Source: Streptomyces sp. SID12501
GTDB taxonomy: Bacteria; Actinomycetota; Actinomycetes; Streptomycetales; Streptomycetaceae
Assembly: GCF_010550245.1 (NCBI RefSeq)
Contig: NZ_JAAGLU010000016.1
Coordinates: forward strand, 155,143-219,142
Reading direction: 5' to 3'
Length of the DNA: 64,000 bases
The translations under genes were made by a program, and so were the position numbers. A model generated the notes under the pieces. The model saw only the letters and a list, made by a program, of their open reading frames with translations. It ran no database searches and was not told the origin of the DNA. Position 1 is the stretch's first letter, and every line of letters starts with the position of its first letter. Positions 18,375-25,591 of the stretch are shown here, piece by piece.

Positions 18375-18544
18375 CCTGATACGGCAAACCGCCGTGCTTG
18401 GTGAGGCTGGCGGGGCACAGTCGCCGAGAGCCCGAGCGGAGGGTGCGGGACGCCGTTGGTCCATTCCGCCTGCTGGATCTGATCCTGCGGGGTTGAGCGC
18501 TGCGAAAGGTGAGACACGGGTGCGGGCGAATGGTCTGCCAGCAG

Positions 18545-18595
18545 TGACGTCGCTGGGCCGACCAGGGGTAACCCCTGGTCGGCCCAGCGACGTCA
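18545..18595. repeat. Perfect 51-nt palindrome (25-bp arms)
   Basis: Arms 18545-18569 and 18571-18595 are exact reverse complements around a single central A (core CCAGGGGTAACCCCTGG). There is no T-run. It lies 38 nt upstream of the intact Cys-rich gene inside an otherwise featureless 18375-18633 gap. It could be a bidirectional terminator, an element end or a recombination or replication hairpin. Confidence 0.85.
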
Positions 18596-18633
18596 GCTTG
18601 CGAGTGTCCGCTTCGTCCCTGACGATGCGGCTT

Positions 18634-18882
18634 ATGACACGTTGCGAAGTGTGTGGGAACGACTACGAGTTGGCGTTCACTGTTGAGACCAGGGACGGGG
18701 CGCGCCACGTTTTCGATTCGTTCGCCTGCGCGATCCACCGGATGGCGCCCATCTGCGAGCACTGCCGGGTCCAGATCATCGGGCAGGGCGTCGAGGCCGA
18801 GGGGCACTGGTACTGCGGGGCGCATTGTGCCCGCGCGGAGGGCAAGGTAGGCATCGTGGACAAGGTGGGCTCTGCCGTGTAG
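18634..18882 (+). CDS. Island-borne intact Cys-rich (zinc-ribbon-like) small protein
   Basis: The protein is 82 aa: MTRCEVCGNDYELAF, then HVFDSFACAIHRMAPICEHC, RVQIIGQGVEAEGHWYCGAH and IVDKVGSAV. Three CxxC or CxxxC groups (CEVC, CEHC, CGAHC) suggest two structural zinc sites. It is a homologue of the host gene that the island disrupts and lies in the opposite orientation. Codons 30-63 are nearly identical in DNA to the host copy, while both ends differ. It may replace the lost host function. Confidence 0.8.
   Translation: MTRCEVCGNDYELAFTVETRDGARHVFDSFACAIHRMAPICEHCRVQIIGQGVEAEGHWYCGAHCARAEGKVGIVDKVGSAV
18721..18824. repeat. 104-nt block repeated inverted at 18089-18192
   Basis: The block from TTCGCCTGCGCGATCCACCG to CTGCGGGGCGCA occurs here on the plus strand and at 18089-18192 on the minus strand with a single difference (position 18741, G versus T). 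Sequence on either side diverges at many third and first positions. Abrupt edges of identity point to recent gene conversion between the two copies. Confidence 0.85.
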
Positions 18883-18933
18883 TCGGCGAACCCCCTGGGG
18901 CTTGAGGCAGGGTGCGAAAAGGACTGGCTTGGC

Positions 18934-19332
18934 GTGGGCCCAGTCGAACCAGCCGCCGCGACTCTTGGCGGAGTGGATGAACCGCCCCGGGTTCGGGGCA
19001 CGTGCCGCGTAACGCTGTCGTCAGGCGTTGTACTACAGCCGCAGATCTCGACTGGGCTCCGGGAGGTGCTGCCACTCGTGACCAGGACCGATGCTGAAAT
19101 GCGAGAAGCAGTTCACCGAGGCATCGTCCCAGCCAAGATCGACGAGGTCCGGGGAGGGGGGCCGGCCCCGGCGCTGCTGGTCGAGCACCTGTGCACCGCG
19201 GTGTTGGCCGTCTCGGACAACCTGCTCGGCATCCGTGACCGGTCCATCGCAGGGTGGAACTCGCAACTGTCGATTCCGATTCCGCGCAGCCTGAGCAGGT
19301 CATATGAAGGAAACAACGGCAAGGAAGATTGA
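18934..19332 (+). CDS. Possible hypothetical protein or gene remnant
   Basis: The frame has clear third-position GC bias at least over 19070-19280, and its C-terminal half reads as a plausible helical protein (TDAEMREAVHRGIVPAKIDE, then ALLVEHLCTAVLAVSDNLLG). No good ribosome site precedes GTG 18934, and the N-terminal part is less protein-like, so it may be a 5'-truncated gene. The end overlaps the convergent membrane-protein gene by 33 nt. Function unknown. Confidence 0.4.
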   Translation: MGPVEPAAATLGGVDEPPRVRGTCRVTLSSGVVLQPQISTGLREVLPLVTRTDAEMREAVHRGIVPAKIDEVRGGGPAPALLVEHLCTAVLAVSDNLLGIRDRSIAGWNSQLSIPIPRSLSRSYEGNNGKED

Positions 19333-20604
19333 GATTGCGGCAGCACCAAGAGGCCCGTACAGCCAGCGGTGGCGCCGAGCGGTGATCGCGGCCGCCATCA
19401 GAAATTCGGCCACGATGCCGATTGCAGTGGCGGCCGAGAGCAGTAGCGCACGATTCCCCGCCTGCTCGGCAAGGCTGACCTGATGGTTCTGTTCGATTCG
19501 CATGGCAGGCCATTTCGCCGACTGCGCGCCCAGCGCGGCTACCGTAGCCGAGTCAACACCATCCGCATGGCTCGGAACCCTACCCATGTACTCGGCCGTA
19601 CGGCGCAGTTGGCTGGCGACGGCCGTTTCGACCGCAGCCACGTCCAGTTCAGGCCGAGTGTCACGCGCGTCTCGGGTGTCCAGCGCGATCTCCATACGCA
19701 CGGCTGCCTGGGCATCGGCAACGTGGGCGGCTTGGACACTCTGCGTGAGAAATGCCGACCGTTCGCCGCTCGCTGCAATGCTGGTGGTGAGCTGGACCGC
19801 GCGGCGCGCAGCCTCGGCTTGGGCCCGCTGCTCACTACCAGTGGCCGCGATCTGCCCGAGCGGTAGAAGGAAGAGCAAGGCGACGACAACCAGGTGGAAC
19901 CATGCGGCGCGACGCCTAGCAGGTGGAGTCGTCACCGGTTGCGGAATGATCTCCGGATCTCGCAAGATGCGAGTACCGGACGGCGTAGGACGGCGCCACG
20001 CCACCGGCCTGAGCACGCTCGCGGCGATAGCCGCGGCGATGACGGCCAAACCTGCGATCCCCGCTGAGATCAGTCCCCAGAAGGCCCAGTCGTCCCCGTC
20101 GCGCAGCGTCGCTTCGGGGCTGAGCGCGTACAACTCCGGAGAGAGTTTCTGTACGTCCGCGAGCCGACGGGGCACGTTGTAACCGAGGTCTTCGGTCAGG
20201 TAGGTGTCGTTGCCGATGAGGAGCTCTGGTGGTGCCGCGTGACGCAGCCTGAACGCGGTACGAGAAGCCAGCGTGTGTTCAGACGAGGCCAGCCGGTTGC
20301 CTTTTTTGATCGTTTCCAGGGCGTCTGCGCGGGCTTCAGCCACAGCTACGAGGAAGGCCAGCGGGGCTTCATCGGCATAGATACGACGCGCGTCATCCTG
20401 CAAGGCAGCTTGTCGCTTGACGTCCTCGCGGACCGCATCCTGATACGCGCCACCTGCCTGGCTGAACTGCCATGTGGATACCAATGTTGCCAGCGTCACG
20501 ACAGTAATCAGTACGATTTGGACATGGATGCGAACGCTGAACCGCATTCGGGGCTGTGGTGCAGGTGCAGGTGCAGGCGGGGCTGGTGGCGTCGGATTGG
20601 TCAC
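19300..20604 (-). CDS. Five-helix membrane protein with two external helical domains
   Basis: The protein is 434 aa. It has a Pro/Ala-rich cytoplasmic start, helix 1 (VQIVLITVVTLATLVSTWQF), an external alpha-helical domain of about 125 residues, helix 2 (ISAGIAGLAVIAAAIAASVL), helix 3 (FHLVVVALLFLLPLGQIAAT), a second external helical domain of about 120 residues, and helices 4-5 (LLSAATAIGIVAEFLMAAAI and WLYGPLGAAAISIFLAVVSF). The external domains recall four-helix sensor bundles, but no HAMP, kinase or signalling domain follows. GTG 20604 overlaps the upstream stop by 4 nt (GTGA), so it is translationally coupled to the lipoprotein gene before it. Confidence 0.75.
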   Translation of the reverse strand: MTNPTPPAPPAPAPAPQPRMRFSVRIHVQIVLITVVTLATLVSTWQFSQAGGAYQDAVREDVKRQAALQDDARRIYADEAPLAFLVAVAEARADALETIKKGNRLASSEHTLASRTAFRLRHAAPPELLIGNDTYLTEDLGYNVPRRLADVQKLSPELYALSPEATLRDGDDWAFWGLISAGIAGLAVIAAAIAASVLRPVAWRRPTPSGTRILRDPEIIPQPVTTPPARRRAAWFHLVVVALLFLLPLGQIAATGSEQRAQAEAARRAVQLTTSIAASGERSAFLTQSVQAAHVADAQAAVRMEIALDTRDARDTRPELDVAAVETAVASQLRRTAEYMGRVPSHADGVDSATVAALGAQSAKWPAMRIEQNHQVSLAEQAGNRALLLSAATAIGIVAEFLMAAAITARRHRWLYGPLGAAAISIFLAVVSFI

Positions 20605-21194
20605 GACTCGACCCGCTGGAACACGAACTGCAGGTCGTCTGCGTCGGTCAGGGTGAGGACCCCGTCGGCCACCGCCCAGGTGAAGCGCTTCGGTGTCAGC
20701 GGCTCTTGCCGGTCGGTGTAGTCGTCCCCGGGGTAGCGGGGATCTTTCCTTGTTGTGGTAGCAGACGATGGATACAGGGTCAGTTGCTGGCCGTCAATTT
20801 GGACTTTTCCTGCGGCGATGCTTTTCATGAGGAAGAAGTCGTCCGATGCCGCAGAGAGGGGATAGGTCAGCACTCCCGCGTGCTTGTATCTGCCTTCGGC
20901 CGTAAATCGATACGCGAGCGTGGTGTTCGAACTCGGCTGTGAGCTCTCCCAGGCGCCGACGAGGACCTCGGGATCGCCCCCGAACTGAGTGGGCGTTACG
21001 GATATGCTGGAGGTCGTCGTGCTCGGTGAAGGGCGCGTCCCGTCGGAGCCAGGAGCCGCTGGAGAGCAGGCCGCTATGACTCCCACTACCCCCAGTATGA
21101 ACAAGACTATTGACACTCGGACATCACTTTGTGAACGTGCATGGAGAATCATCGGCTCCCCTGAACATCGGCGCTTCGGTAGCCAGTTGGTCAT
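20601..21194 (-). CDS. Lipoprotein with lipocalin-like domain
   Basis: The hydrophobic signal VRVSIVLFILGVVGVIAAC ends in a lipobox Cys; a Ser/Thr/Pro linker and a beta-rich domain follow, starting VLVGAWESSQPSSNTTLAYR, a lipocalin-like layout. ATG 21194 overlaps the preceding stop (ATGA), favouring coupling. A second ATG at 21152 has its own AGGGGAG site and gives a more normal signal length (28 residues to the Cys). It is the second gene of a coupled three-gene operon in the island. Confidence 0.7.
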   Translation of the reverse strand: MTNWLPKRRCSGEPMILHARSQSDVRVSIVLFILGVVGVIAACSPAAPGSDGTRPSPSTTTSSISVTPTQFGGDPEVLVGAWESSQPSSNTTLAYRFTAEGRYKHAGVLTYPLSAASDDFFLMKSIAAGKVQIDGQQLTLYPSSATTTRKDPRYPGDDYTDRQEPLTPKRFTWAVADGVLTLTDADDLQFVFQRVES

Positions 21195-21703
21195 CCCCCG
21201 CTAATTTGCCGAACGTAACTGACCCCGTCTAATAGCAGGTTCTCGAACGTGTATCCGTAGCCACCGTCGAACGGCGTGATCGACCACTCGCTGACATACA
21301 TCGGACCGCCGGGAATGTGGAGAGTCATGGTCGAGCCTTCCACAAACGCAGGCCCACGCAACACTTGCCCGTTGTTGTAGTGCACCGCCACATATCCGTA
21401 GGCAAGGAACTCAATCTTCGTCGCCCGCGCACTGCCCTCACCGTCGCCGTCCCATTCCCCCACGAGTTCTTCCGGGACCTTCCCCGCAACGGGCGTGGAC
21501 GGATCCGGGGCGGGCGGAGGGGGCTCCGGCGATGTGGTCTTCGGCGACGGCGACGGCCGGGGCGGGGGCTCGGGTGGAGGGCTGAGCAGTGTGGTCGATG
21601 TGTCCGTATCTGGCGGACGAGGTGACGTGTCGTCTCTTCCTCCACAGCCCACGACCGTACACAGTGCAACCACTGCGATTCCGCGCGTAAGTGGTGCCCT
21701 CAC
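21191..21703 (-). CDS. Lipoprotein with Pro-rich linker and lipocalin-like domain
   Basis: GTG 21703 has AGGGGGGC 6 nt upstream and gives the short lipoprotein signal VRAPLTRGIAVVALCTVVGC with the Cys at residue 20. A long Pro/Ser linker (residues about 25-65) leads to a beta-rich domain beginning PEELVGEWDGDGEG and ending YTFENLLLDGVSYVRQI. The opening ELVGEWD matches LVGAWES of the next lipoprotein, so the two are probably distant paralogues. It is the first gene of the island operon; no function is known. Confidence 0.7.
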   Translation of the reverse strand: MRAPLTRGIAVVALCTVVGCGGRDDTSPRPPDTDTSTTLLSPPPEPPPRPSPSPKTTSPEPPPPAPDPSTPVAGKVPEELVGEWDGDGEGSARATKIEFLAYGYVAVHYNNGQVLRGPAFVEGSTMTLHIPGGPMYVSEWSITPFDGGYGYTFENLLLDGVSYVRQISGG

Positions 21704-21956
21704 GACAGCCCCCCCTGAAACCCCACGGCACTGCATCCCTGCGGTCGGAGCAGTGGCTCGCGACTGAGAGTAGCCCCGCCTGATCCTCAAGGGAGCACCC
21801 CGTCGAAGTCGGTCTATGTCAAGCAATTCATTACATGAGCCATCTCGCCGTCTTTCAGCTTCTTGCACGTATGGCCAGTCATTGGTTGATGGATGAGGCT
21901 CATGAGATGAGTTCCCGCTGAACAAGTTTCAGTTCCGCTGAACCCACGGGCCTCGG
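21704..21956. other. Intergenic region upstream of the lipoprotein operon
   Basis: AT content is higher than in core genes. No convincing ORF or ribosome site is visible on either strand. It should contain the promoter of the three-gene operon (minus strand), but I cannot identify confident -35 and -10 boxes. It joins directly to transposase debris at 21957. Confidence 0.4.
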
Positions 21957-22012
21957 ATGGTGGCGTACGAATCACCCTTGCGTAGCGCAAAATCGTCCAC
22001 GTCCAGTCTGCT
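21957..22012 (-). pseudogene. ISL3-type transposase fragment
   Basis: The minus strand encodes LDVDDFALRKGDSYATI, matching the catalytic core pattern VDDxAxRxGxxYxT of ISL3-family transposases. It is about 19 codons with no upstream or downstream continuation in any frame. It is a short relic that abuts the IS701-type relic. Confidence 0.55.
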
Positions 22013-22049
22013 CGGCGAATGTCACCGCCGGTACGGCAGCCGCACTTCG

Positions 22050-22850
22050 TTACTTGACCTGCGGGTACGGGTTCTCCAAGGGCCGTCCGAGGCGGGCTCT
22101 TTGATGGTGCCAGCGTGCTCTGGCCCGGTGTCGGTCCCGCCAGTTCTGCCAGTGGACCCGGTGTTCGAGGGTGGCCTGGCGGGGGTTCAGGGCGCCGAGG
22201 AGGTTCTTGATCGCGGCGACGGTCAGTGGGACGTGTCCGGGTTCGGGCGGCGGGATGTCCTCGGGGCCGGTCGGCGGCCTGGCCTGGGTGTCCGTCCTCG
22301 GCCGGGCTTGGGCGGCGGCTACCGAGCACACCGCTGAAGCAATCATGACCAGGACGGTGTGGCGGCGGATCGCCTCGTACAGTCTGACCTGGGACTGGTC
22401 CAGGCCGAACAGATCCTTGCCGAACTCAAAATCCTCCTCGACCGGCCGGCGAAGCCCGGCCGCGGTGATCAACCGACGCAGTGTCACGCGCTGTCCTTCG
22501 GGGGCGAAGCACAGGTGGTAGGCCAGTTCGCCGGTCTTGAGGTGCTTGCGGATCAGCAGCAAGTGCCGGGGTTCGCCGGTGGCGACCCACGCCCACCCGT
22601 AGAGCCGCTCCCCCTTGTCGCCGGCCCCGGCCGAGACGATCTGCCACCGCTTCTTCGGCTTCAGGCACTTCTTCACGATCTTCTTACAGGTCGTGGTGGT
22701 GCCGTCGCCCAGCATGAAGGTGAAGTTCGACGGGATCCGGAGCACATACCCCTGCTGCACCTTCACGCAGTAGGACCGCAGGTCGGGGCTGTTGCCGTAG
22801 ACCTCGTCCGCCCCGGCTCCGTCCTGGGCGAACGCCGATCCGTGTCCGTT
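22050..22850 (-). pseudogene. IS701-type transposase, N-terminally truncated
   Basis: The frame reads DEVYGNSPDLRSYCVKVQQG, then VSAGAGDKGERLYGWAWVAT, LLLIRKHLKTGELAYHLCFA, RRPVEEDFEFGKDLFGLDQS and HRVHWQNWRDRHRARARWHH to a stop. These are the C-terminal two thirds of IS701-family DDE transposases (the second DDE Asp near DEVYG, and the Glu near VEEDFEFGK). The N-terminus is lost at about 22830-22850, next to the excalibur gene. No terminal repeats are visible, so it cannot be mobile alone. Confidence 0.75.
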
Positions 22851-22937
22851 CGGCCCAGCAACACGCGCCGGGCCGGCGTCATCTCCATAGGGTCGCTGTG
22901 ACGGTCGTGCAGGCCACCGGACCGAAAGGAATGACCT

Positions 22938-23351
22938 ATGCGGATACGCACCGCGTTCGCCGCCGCAGTGACGGTTGCCCTCGCCGCCGGCCCCTCGGCG
23001 GGCCTGGCCCATGCCCAACCCGATCTTAACTGCCGCGACTTCGCCTTCCAGGAAGACGCCCAGGCAGAGCTGAACCGCGACCCCAGCGACCCCCACCGGC
23101 TGGACGAGGACCAAGGGCCGGACGACGGCATCGCCTGCGAGGTCCTGCCCCGCAGAAGCACCACCAGCACCACCAGCACGACGGCGCCGACGCCTTTGCC
23201 CACCCGCGGCGTCCAGGGCGGCATCGGCGGCAGCACCGGCCCCGCCGACTTCGAGCGGACCCTGGGCACGGCCCTGGCCTGCACCTCCCTCACTGCGGCA
23301 GCTGCTTACGCGGCCCGGCGACGCCGCGACGCCAACCCGCGAAAGCACTGA
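22938..23351 (+). CDS. Excalibur calcium-binding domain exported protein
   Basis: The protein is 137 aa. A signal peptide (TAFAAAVTVALAAGPSAGLA, cleavage near AHA-QP) is followed by an excalibur domain: LNCRDFAFQEDAQAELNRDP and DEDQGPDDGIACEVLP, with two Cys and the DxDxDG-like acidic loop. A Thr/Ser linker and a C-terminal hydrophobic segment ending in AARRRRD suggest a membrane anchor or sorting tail. AAGGAA lies 8 nt before ATG 22938. It may bind calcium at the cell surface; its link to the lipoprotein operon is unproven. Confidence 0.8.
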   Translation: MRIRTAFAAAVTVALAAGPSAGLAHAQPDLNCRDFAFQEDAQAELNRDPSDPHRLDEDQGPDDGIACEVLPRRSTTSTTSTTAPTPLPTRGVQGGIGGSTGPADFERTLGTALACTSLTAAAAYAARRRRDANPRKH

Positions 23352-23585
23352 CCGGCCACCGCAGAGCGCTTCACCTACGCGAGCCGCCCTCCCCCCTTCG
23401 TGCGGATGCGGGAGGCGGTCACGATTCACCCGTCGCCGACACGGAGACCCTCACAACAGACAGACACCCCATGTAATTACATCCTGCCTCAACGGCGCCC
23501 TCTCGGTGAGCGGACTGACACCCTGGCAAGGATGGAGGACCATCGATCTCCGGCTGCTTCGCACCTGGTTGGCCATGAGGTGGGC

Positions 23586-24170
23586 TCAGGTGCGAGGAGG
23601 CATCGTCTCGATGACCGTGGCAGTGCCGCCGGAAGGTCTGCCTTCGTGCATCGTGATCACGTCACCAACCTTCAGGTGTCGCCATTGCTCGGGGCTCAGA
23701 GGAGCCAGCCGAACGTCGGCGGTCTCGCCGGGACCGAGTTCTTCCGCGAACTCGACCCACAACGTCGCGATGTTCAGGTCTCGCTCTCCGCCGGCAGTGC
23801 GGTTGCCGATGTCCCACAGTGGTCTGAGCCGACCGTCCCCGTGGAAGGCACTCTGGCGTCCGCCCCCTTCTGCCTCCGACAGGCTCAGCGTCGCCCGGAC
23901 AGTGCCGTGTTGGACTTCCCAGGCCCGCCACTCGCACCACCGGCGGCTGCGGTCGAGCATCATCTGCCGAGCGGCTTCGGCGAGCAGTTCCCAGAAGTGC
24001 ACGGTCACGGGATGGATGTCCGCGATCTCGATGAGAAGGCCGAGCACCATCTCCCACTCCTGGCGCTCGATGTCCTCAAGCACATCCCCGACCGTCACGC
24101 CGTTCTCTGCCACGGCATCCTCGGGCAGCAACTCGACGGCTTGCCGAAGGAGTGTGAACGCGTCATCCAT
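23586..24170 (-). CDS. Hypothetical protein, helical domain plus EF-Tu-like beta barrel
   Basis: The protein is 194 aa. The N-terminal half is helical and acidic (DDAFTLLRQAVELLPEDAVA, then QEWEMVLGLLIEIAD) and resembles small immunity-type or adaptor proteins. The C-terminal half (LNIATLWVEFAEELGPGETA, then APLSPEQWRHLKVGDVITMH) has the EF-Tu domain-2-like barrel pattern seen in a common Streptomyces hypothetical family. It lies at the right edge of the island. Function unknown; a bacteriocin-immunity-like role is only a thought. Confidence 0.65.
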   Translation of the reverse strand: MDDAFTLLRQAVELLPEDAVAENGVTVGDVLEDIERQEWEMVLGLLIEIADIHPVTVHFWELLAEAARQMMLDRSRRWCEWRAWEVQHGTVRATLSLSEAEGGGRQSAFHGDGRLRPLWDIGNRTAGGERDLNIATLWVEFAEELGPGETADVRLAPLSPEQWRHLKVGDVITMHEGRPSGGTATVIETMPPRT

Positions 24171-24273
24171 GCGGTGGATTGTCTCCTCCCAGCAGACGCC
24201 TTGTCACAGGCGACCACGCACGACTCCACGACGCTCAGCCGATGCAAGCGGGTAGAAGGAGGCGATGCTCAGA

Positions 24274-24341
24274 ACCGACCCCTGCGCGTGCACCTCGAAG
24301 GTCATCCCGTAATTGTTCCCGCAGACTTCACAACTGGCCAT
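24274..24341 (-). pseudogene. 5' end of the Cys-rich small gene, cut by the island
   Basis: From ATG 24341 the minus strand reads MASCEVCGNNYGMTFEVHAQ-G-S and then leaves the family at codon 23 (GT shared with the other half). The CEVCGN motif and FEVHAQG match the family start. It continues as an unrelated reading for some 20 codons into the island. It lies 88 nt downstream of the exonuclease gene, its natural neighbour. Confidence 0.85.
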
Positions 24342-24429
24342 GCGCCACAGGGTGGGCCGTCGATGCCGTGCGAGCGAGACGGCGCCGGGCGAGTCGTACG
24401 GCAATCACCCGTCCGTACGGTCGTCACCG

Positions 24430-25449
24430 TCACACCCCTGCCGCGGGTTCCACGTCCCGCAGCAGTTGCCCGAAGGCGGCCTCGTCGAGGACCGGCGTGC
24501 CGAACTGCCGGGCCTTGACCACCTTCGAGGTCATGGAGTCGGGGTCGTTGGTGATGAGCAGGCTGGTCAGCCGGGACAGGCTCGTCGCGACATGGAGCCC
24601 CGCCTCGACGGCCCGGTCCTCCAGCAGGTCGCGCTCGACCGAGGTGTCCCCGGAGAACGCCACCCGCATGCCCTGCCGGAGCGGCTTGCCGTCCTCGTAC
24701 CGCCCCGGGTTGGGGTACGGACACGCGGGCCGCTTGCGGGACGGCCGCCAGCTGGTCGGCTGGTAGCCCCCGGAGCTCCCGTAACCACCGGAGGCCTGCC
24801 GCCCGATCTGGGGGCGGGCGGAGCCGCTTGTCACCGCTGACCCCGACCACTCCGTCAGCGCCCGGCACTCCAGCAGCGGCAGCCGTACGCCGCCCCGGGC
24901 CGCCGCGTGCAGACTGGGCCGGAACGCCTCGGCGAGCACCCGCGCGTCGTCCAGCGCGTGGTGGGCCCGCTGCTGGACGACCCCGAAGTGCGCGGCGAGT
25001 GTCTCCAGCTTGTGGTTGGGCAGCGGCAGCCCCAGCTCCTTGGACAGCGCGATGGTGCACAGCCGCTGACGCACCGGCGCCTCGCGCTCCGCGCGCGCGT
25101 ACTCCCGGGCGATCATCGACCAGTCGAAGACGGCGTTGTGCGCGACGAGCACGCGGTCGGCGAGCCGGGACGCGAACTCCTCGGCGATGTCCACGAAGAG
25201 CGGGGCGCCCTCAAGGGCGTCGCTCGTCAGCCCGTGGATCCACACCGGCCCCGGATCCCGCTCCGGGTTGACCGTCGTGTACCAGTGGTCCTCGACCTCA
25301 CCGCGCGCGTCCAGCCGGTAGACGGCGGCGGAGATTATCCGGTCGTCCCGGGACAGACCGGTCGTCTCGACGTCAACGACCGCGTACCCCTGGGGATATG
25401 CGGTCGGCCACGGGGCGGGGGACGGCGTGGGCGTCAGGTCTTCGAGCAT
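24430..25449 (-). CDS. DEDDh 3'-5' exonuclease with C-terminal BRCT domain
   Basis: The protein is 339 aa. Exonuclease motifs are VVDVETTGL (Exo I, DxE near residue 26), LVAHNAVFDWSMI (Exo II) and HHALDDARVLAEAF (Exo III with HxxxxD). This is the DnaQ/polymerase III epsilon family. A Gly/Ser/Arg linker leads to a BRCT domain (MRVAFSGDTSVERDLLEDRA and SLLITNDPDSMTSKVVKARQ). Start ATG 25449 was chosen because upstream in-frame residues look non-coding. Likely role: DNA repair or processing in the cytoplasm. Confidence 0.9.
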   Translation of the reverse strand: MLEDLTPTPSPAPWPTAYPQGYAVVDVETTGLSRDDRIISAAVYRLDARGEVEDHWYTTVNPERDPGPVWIHGLTSDALEGAPLFVDIAEEFASRLADRVLVAHNAVFDWSMIAREYARAEREAPVRQRLCTIALSKELGLPLPNHKLETLAAHFGVVQQRAHHALDDARVLAEAFRPSLHAAARGGVRLPLLECRALTEWSGSAVTSGSARPQIGRQASGGYGSSGGYQPTSWRPSRKRPACPYPNPGRYEDGKPLRQGMRVAFSGDTSVERDLLEDRAVEAGLHVATSLSRLTSLLITNDPDSMTSKVVKARQFGTPVLDEAAFGQLLRDVEPAAGV

Positions 25450-25494
25450 GGTCCCAGAGAATACGGGCCGCGACTGACAGTCCGTCGCGCACCC

Positions 25495-25513
25495 GTTGGT
25501 GGAGACCACCAAC
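25495..25513. promoter_or_regulatory. Perfect 8+8 palindrome between divergent genes
   Basis: GTTGGTGG (25495-25502) and CCACCAAC (25506-25513) flank AGA. It lies between the exonuclease start (25449, minus) and the sterol desaturase start (25592, plus), where a repressor such as a TetR-type protein could bind. A plus-strand TTGAAT near 25531 may be a -35 box. No regulator gene is adjacent. Confidence 0.5.
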
Positions 25514-25591
25514 AAGCAAGCGCGTACCGCCTTGAATACTTGTCAGTAACAACGTCTATGCGCCACCTGTGAGCCGCCCTAACGTGCAGTC

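Larger units (their letters stand above)
18211..24273. mobile_element. Accessory island of about 6.06 kb inserted in a small Cys-rich gene
   Basis: The boundaries are set by the two halves of the interrupted gene. Both edges share AC on the plus strand (18209-18210 and 24274-24275), so the insertion site is known to within 2 bp. Contents: a 39-aa ORF, a perfect palindrome, an intact homologue of the interrupted gene, a possible small ORF, a three-gene lipoprotein/membrane operon, two transposase remnants, an excalibur protein and a hypothetical. AT content is visibly higher than outside in several parts. No integrase, recombinase or terminal inverted repeat is visible, so the mechanism is open. 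Confidence 0.8.

Noticed and set aside
18776..19513. Minus-strand frame that reads through the island Cys-rich gene
   Set aside because: Cys/Arg-rich shadow with no ribosome site; the opposite strand has the homologue of the interrupted gene.
23091..23230. Search for a CRISPR-like or repeat array in the Thr/Ser-coding stretch of the excalibur gene
   Set aside because: The short ACCAGC-type repeats encode a Thr/Ser linker; there are no spaced direct repeats anywhere in the window that fit a CRISPR array.
22050..23429. Full-length transposase from 23429
   Set aside because: The first 190 codons are antisense to the excalibur gene and lack transposase motifs; the transposase similarity begins only near 22850.
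23400..24518. 372-codon plus-strand frame over the right part of the island
   Set aside because: It crosses a better-supported minus-strand gene (23586-24170), the split gene fragment and part of the exonuclease; no family-like features.
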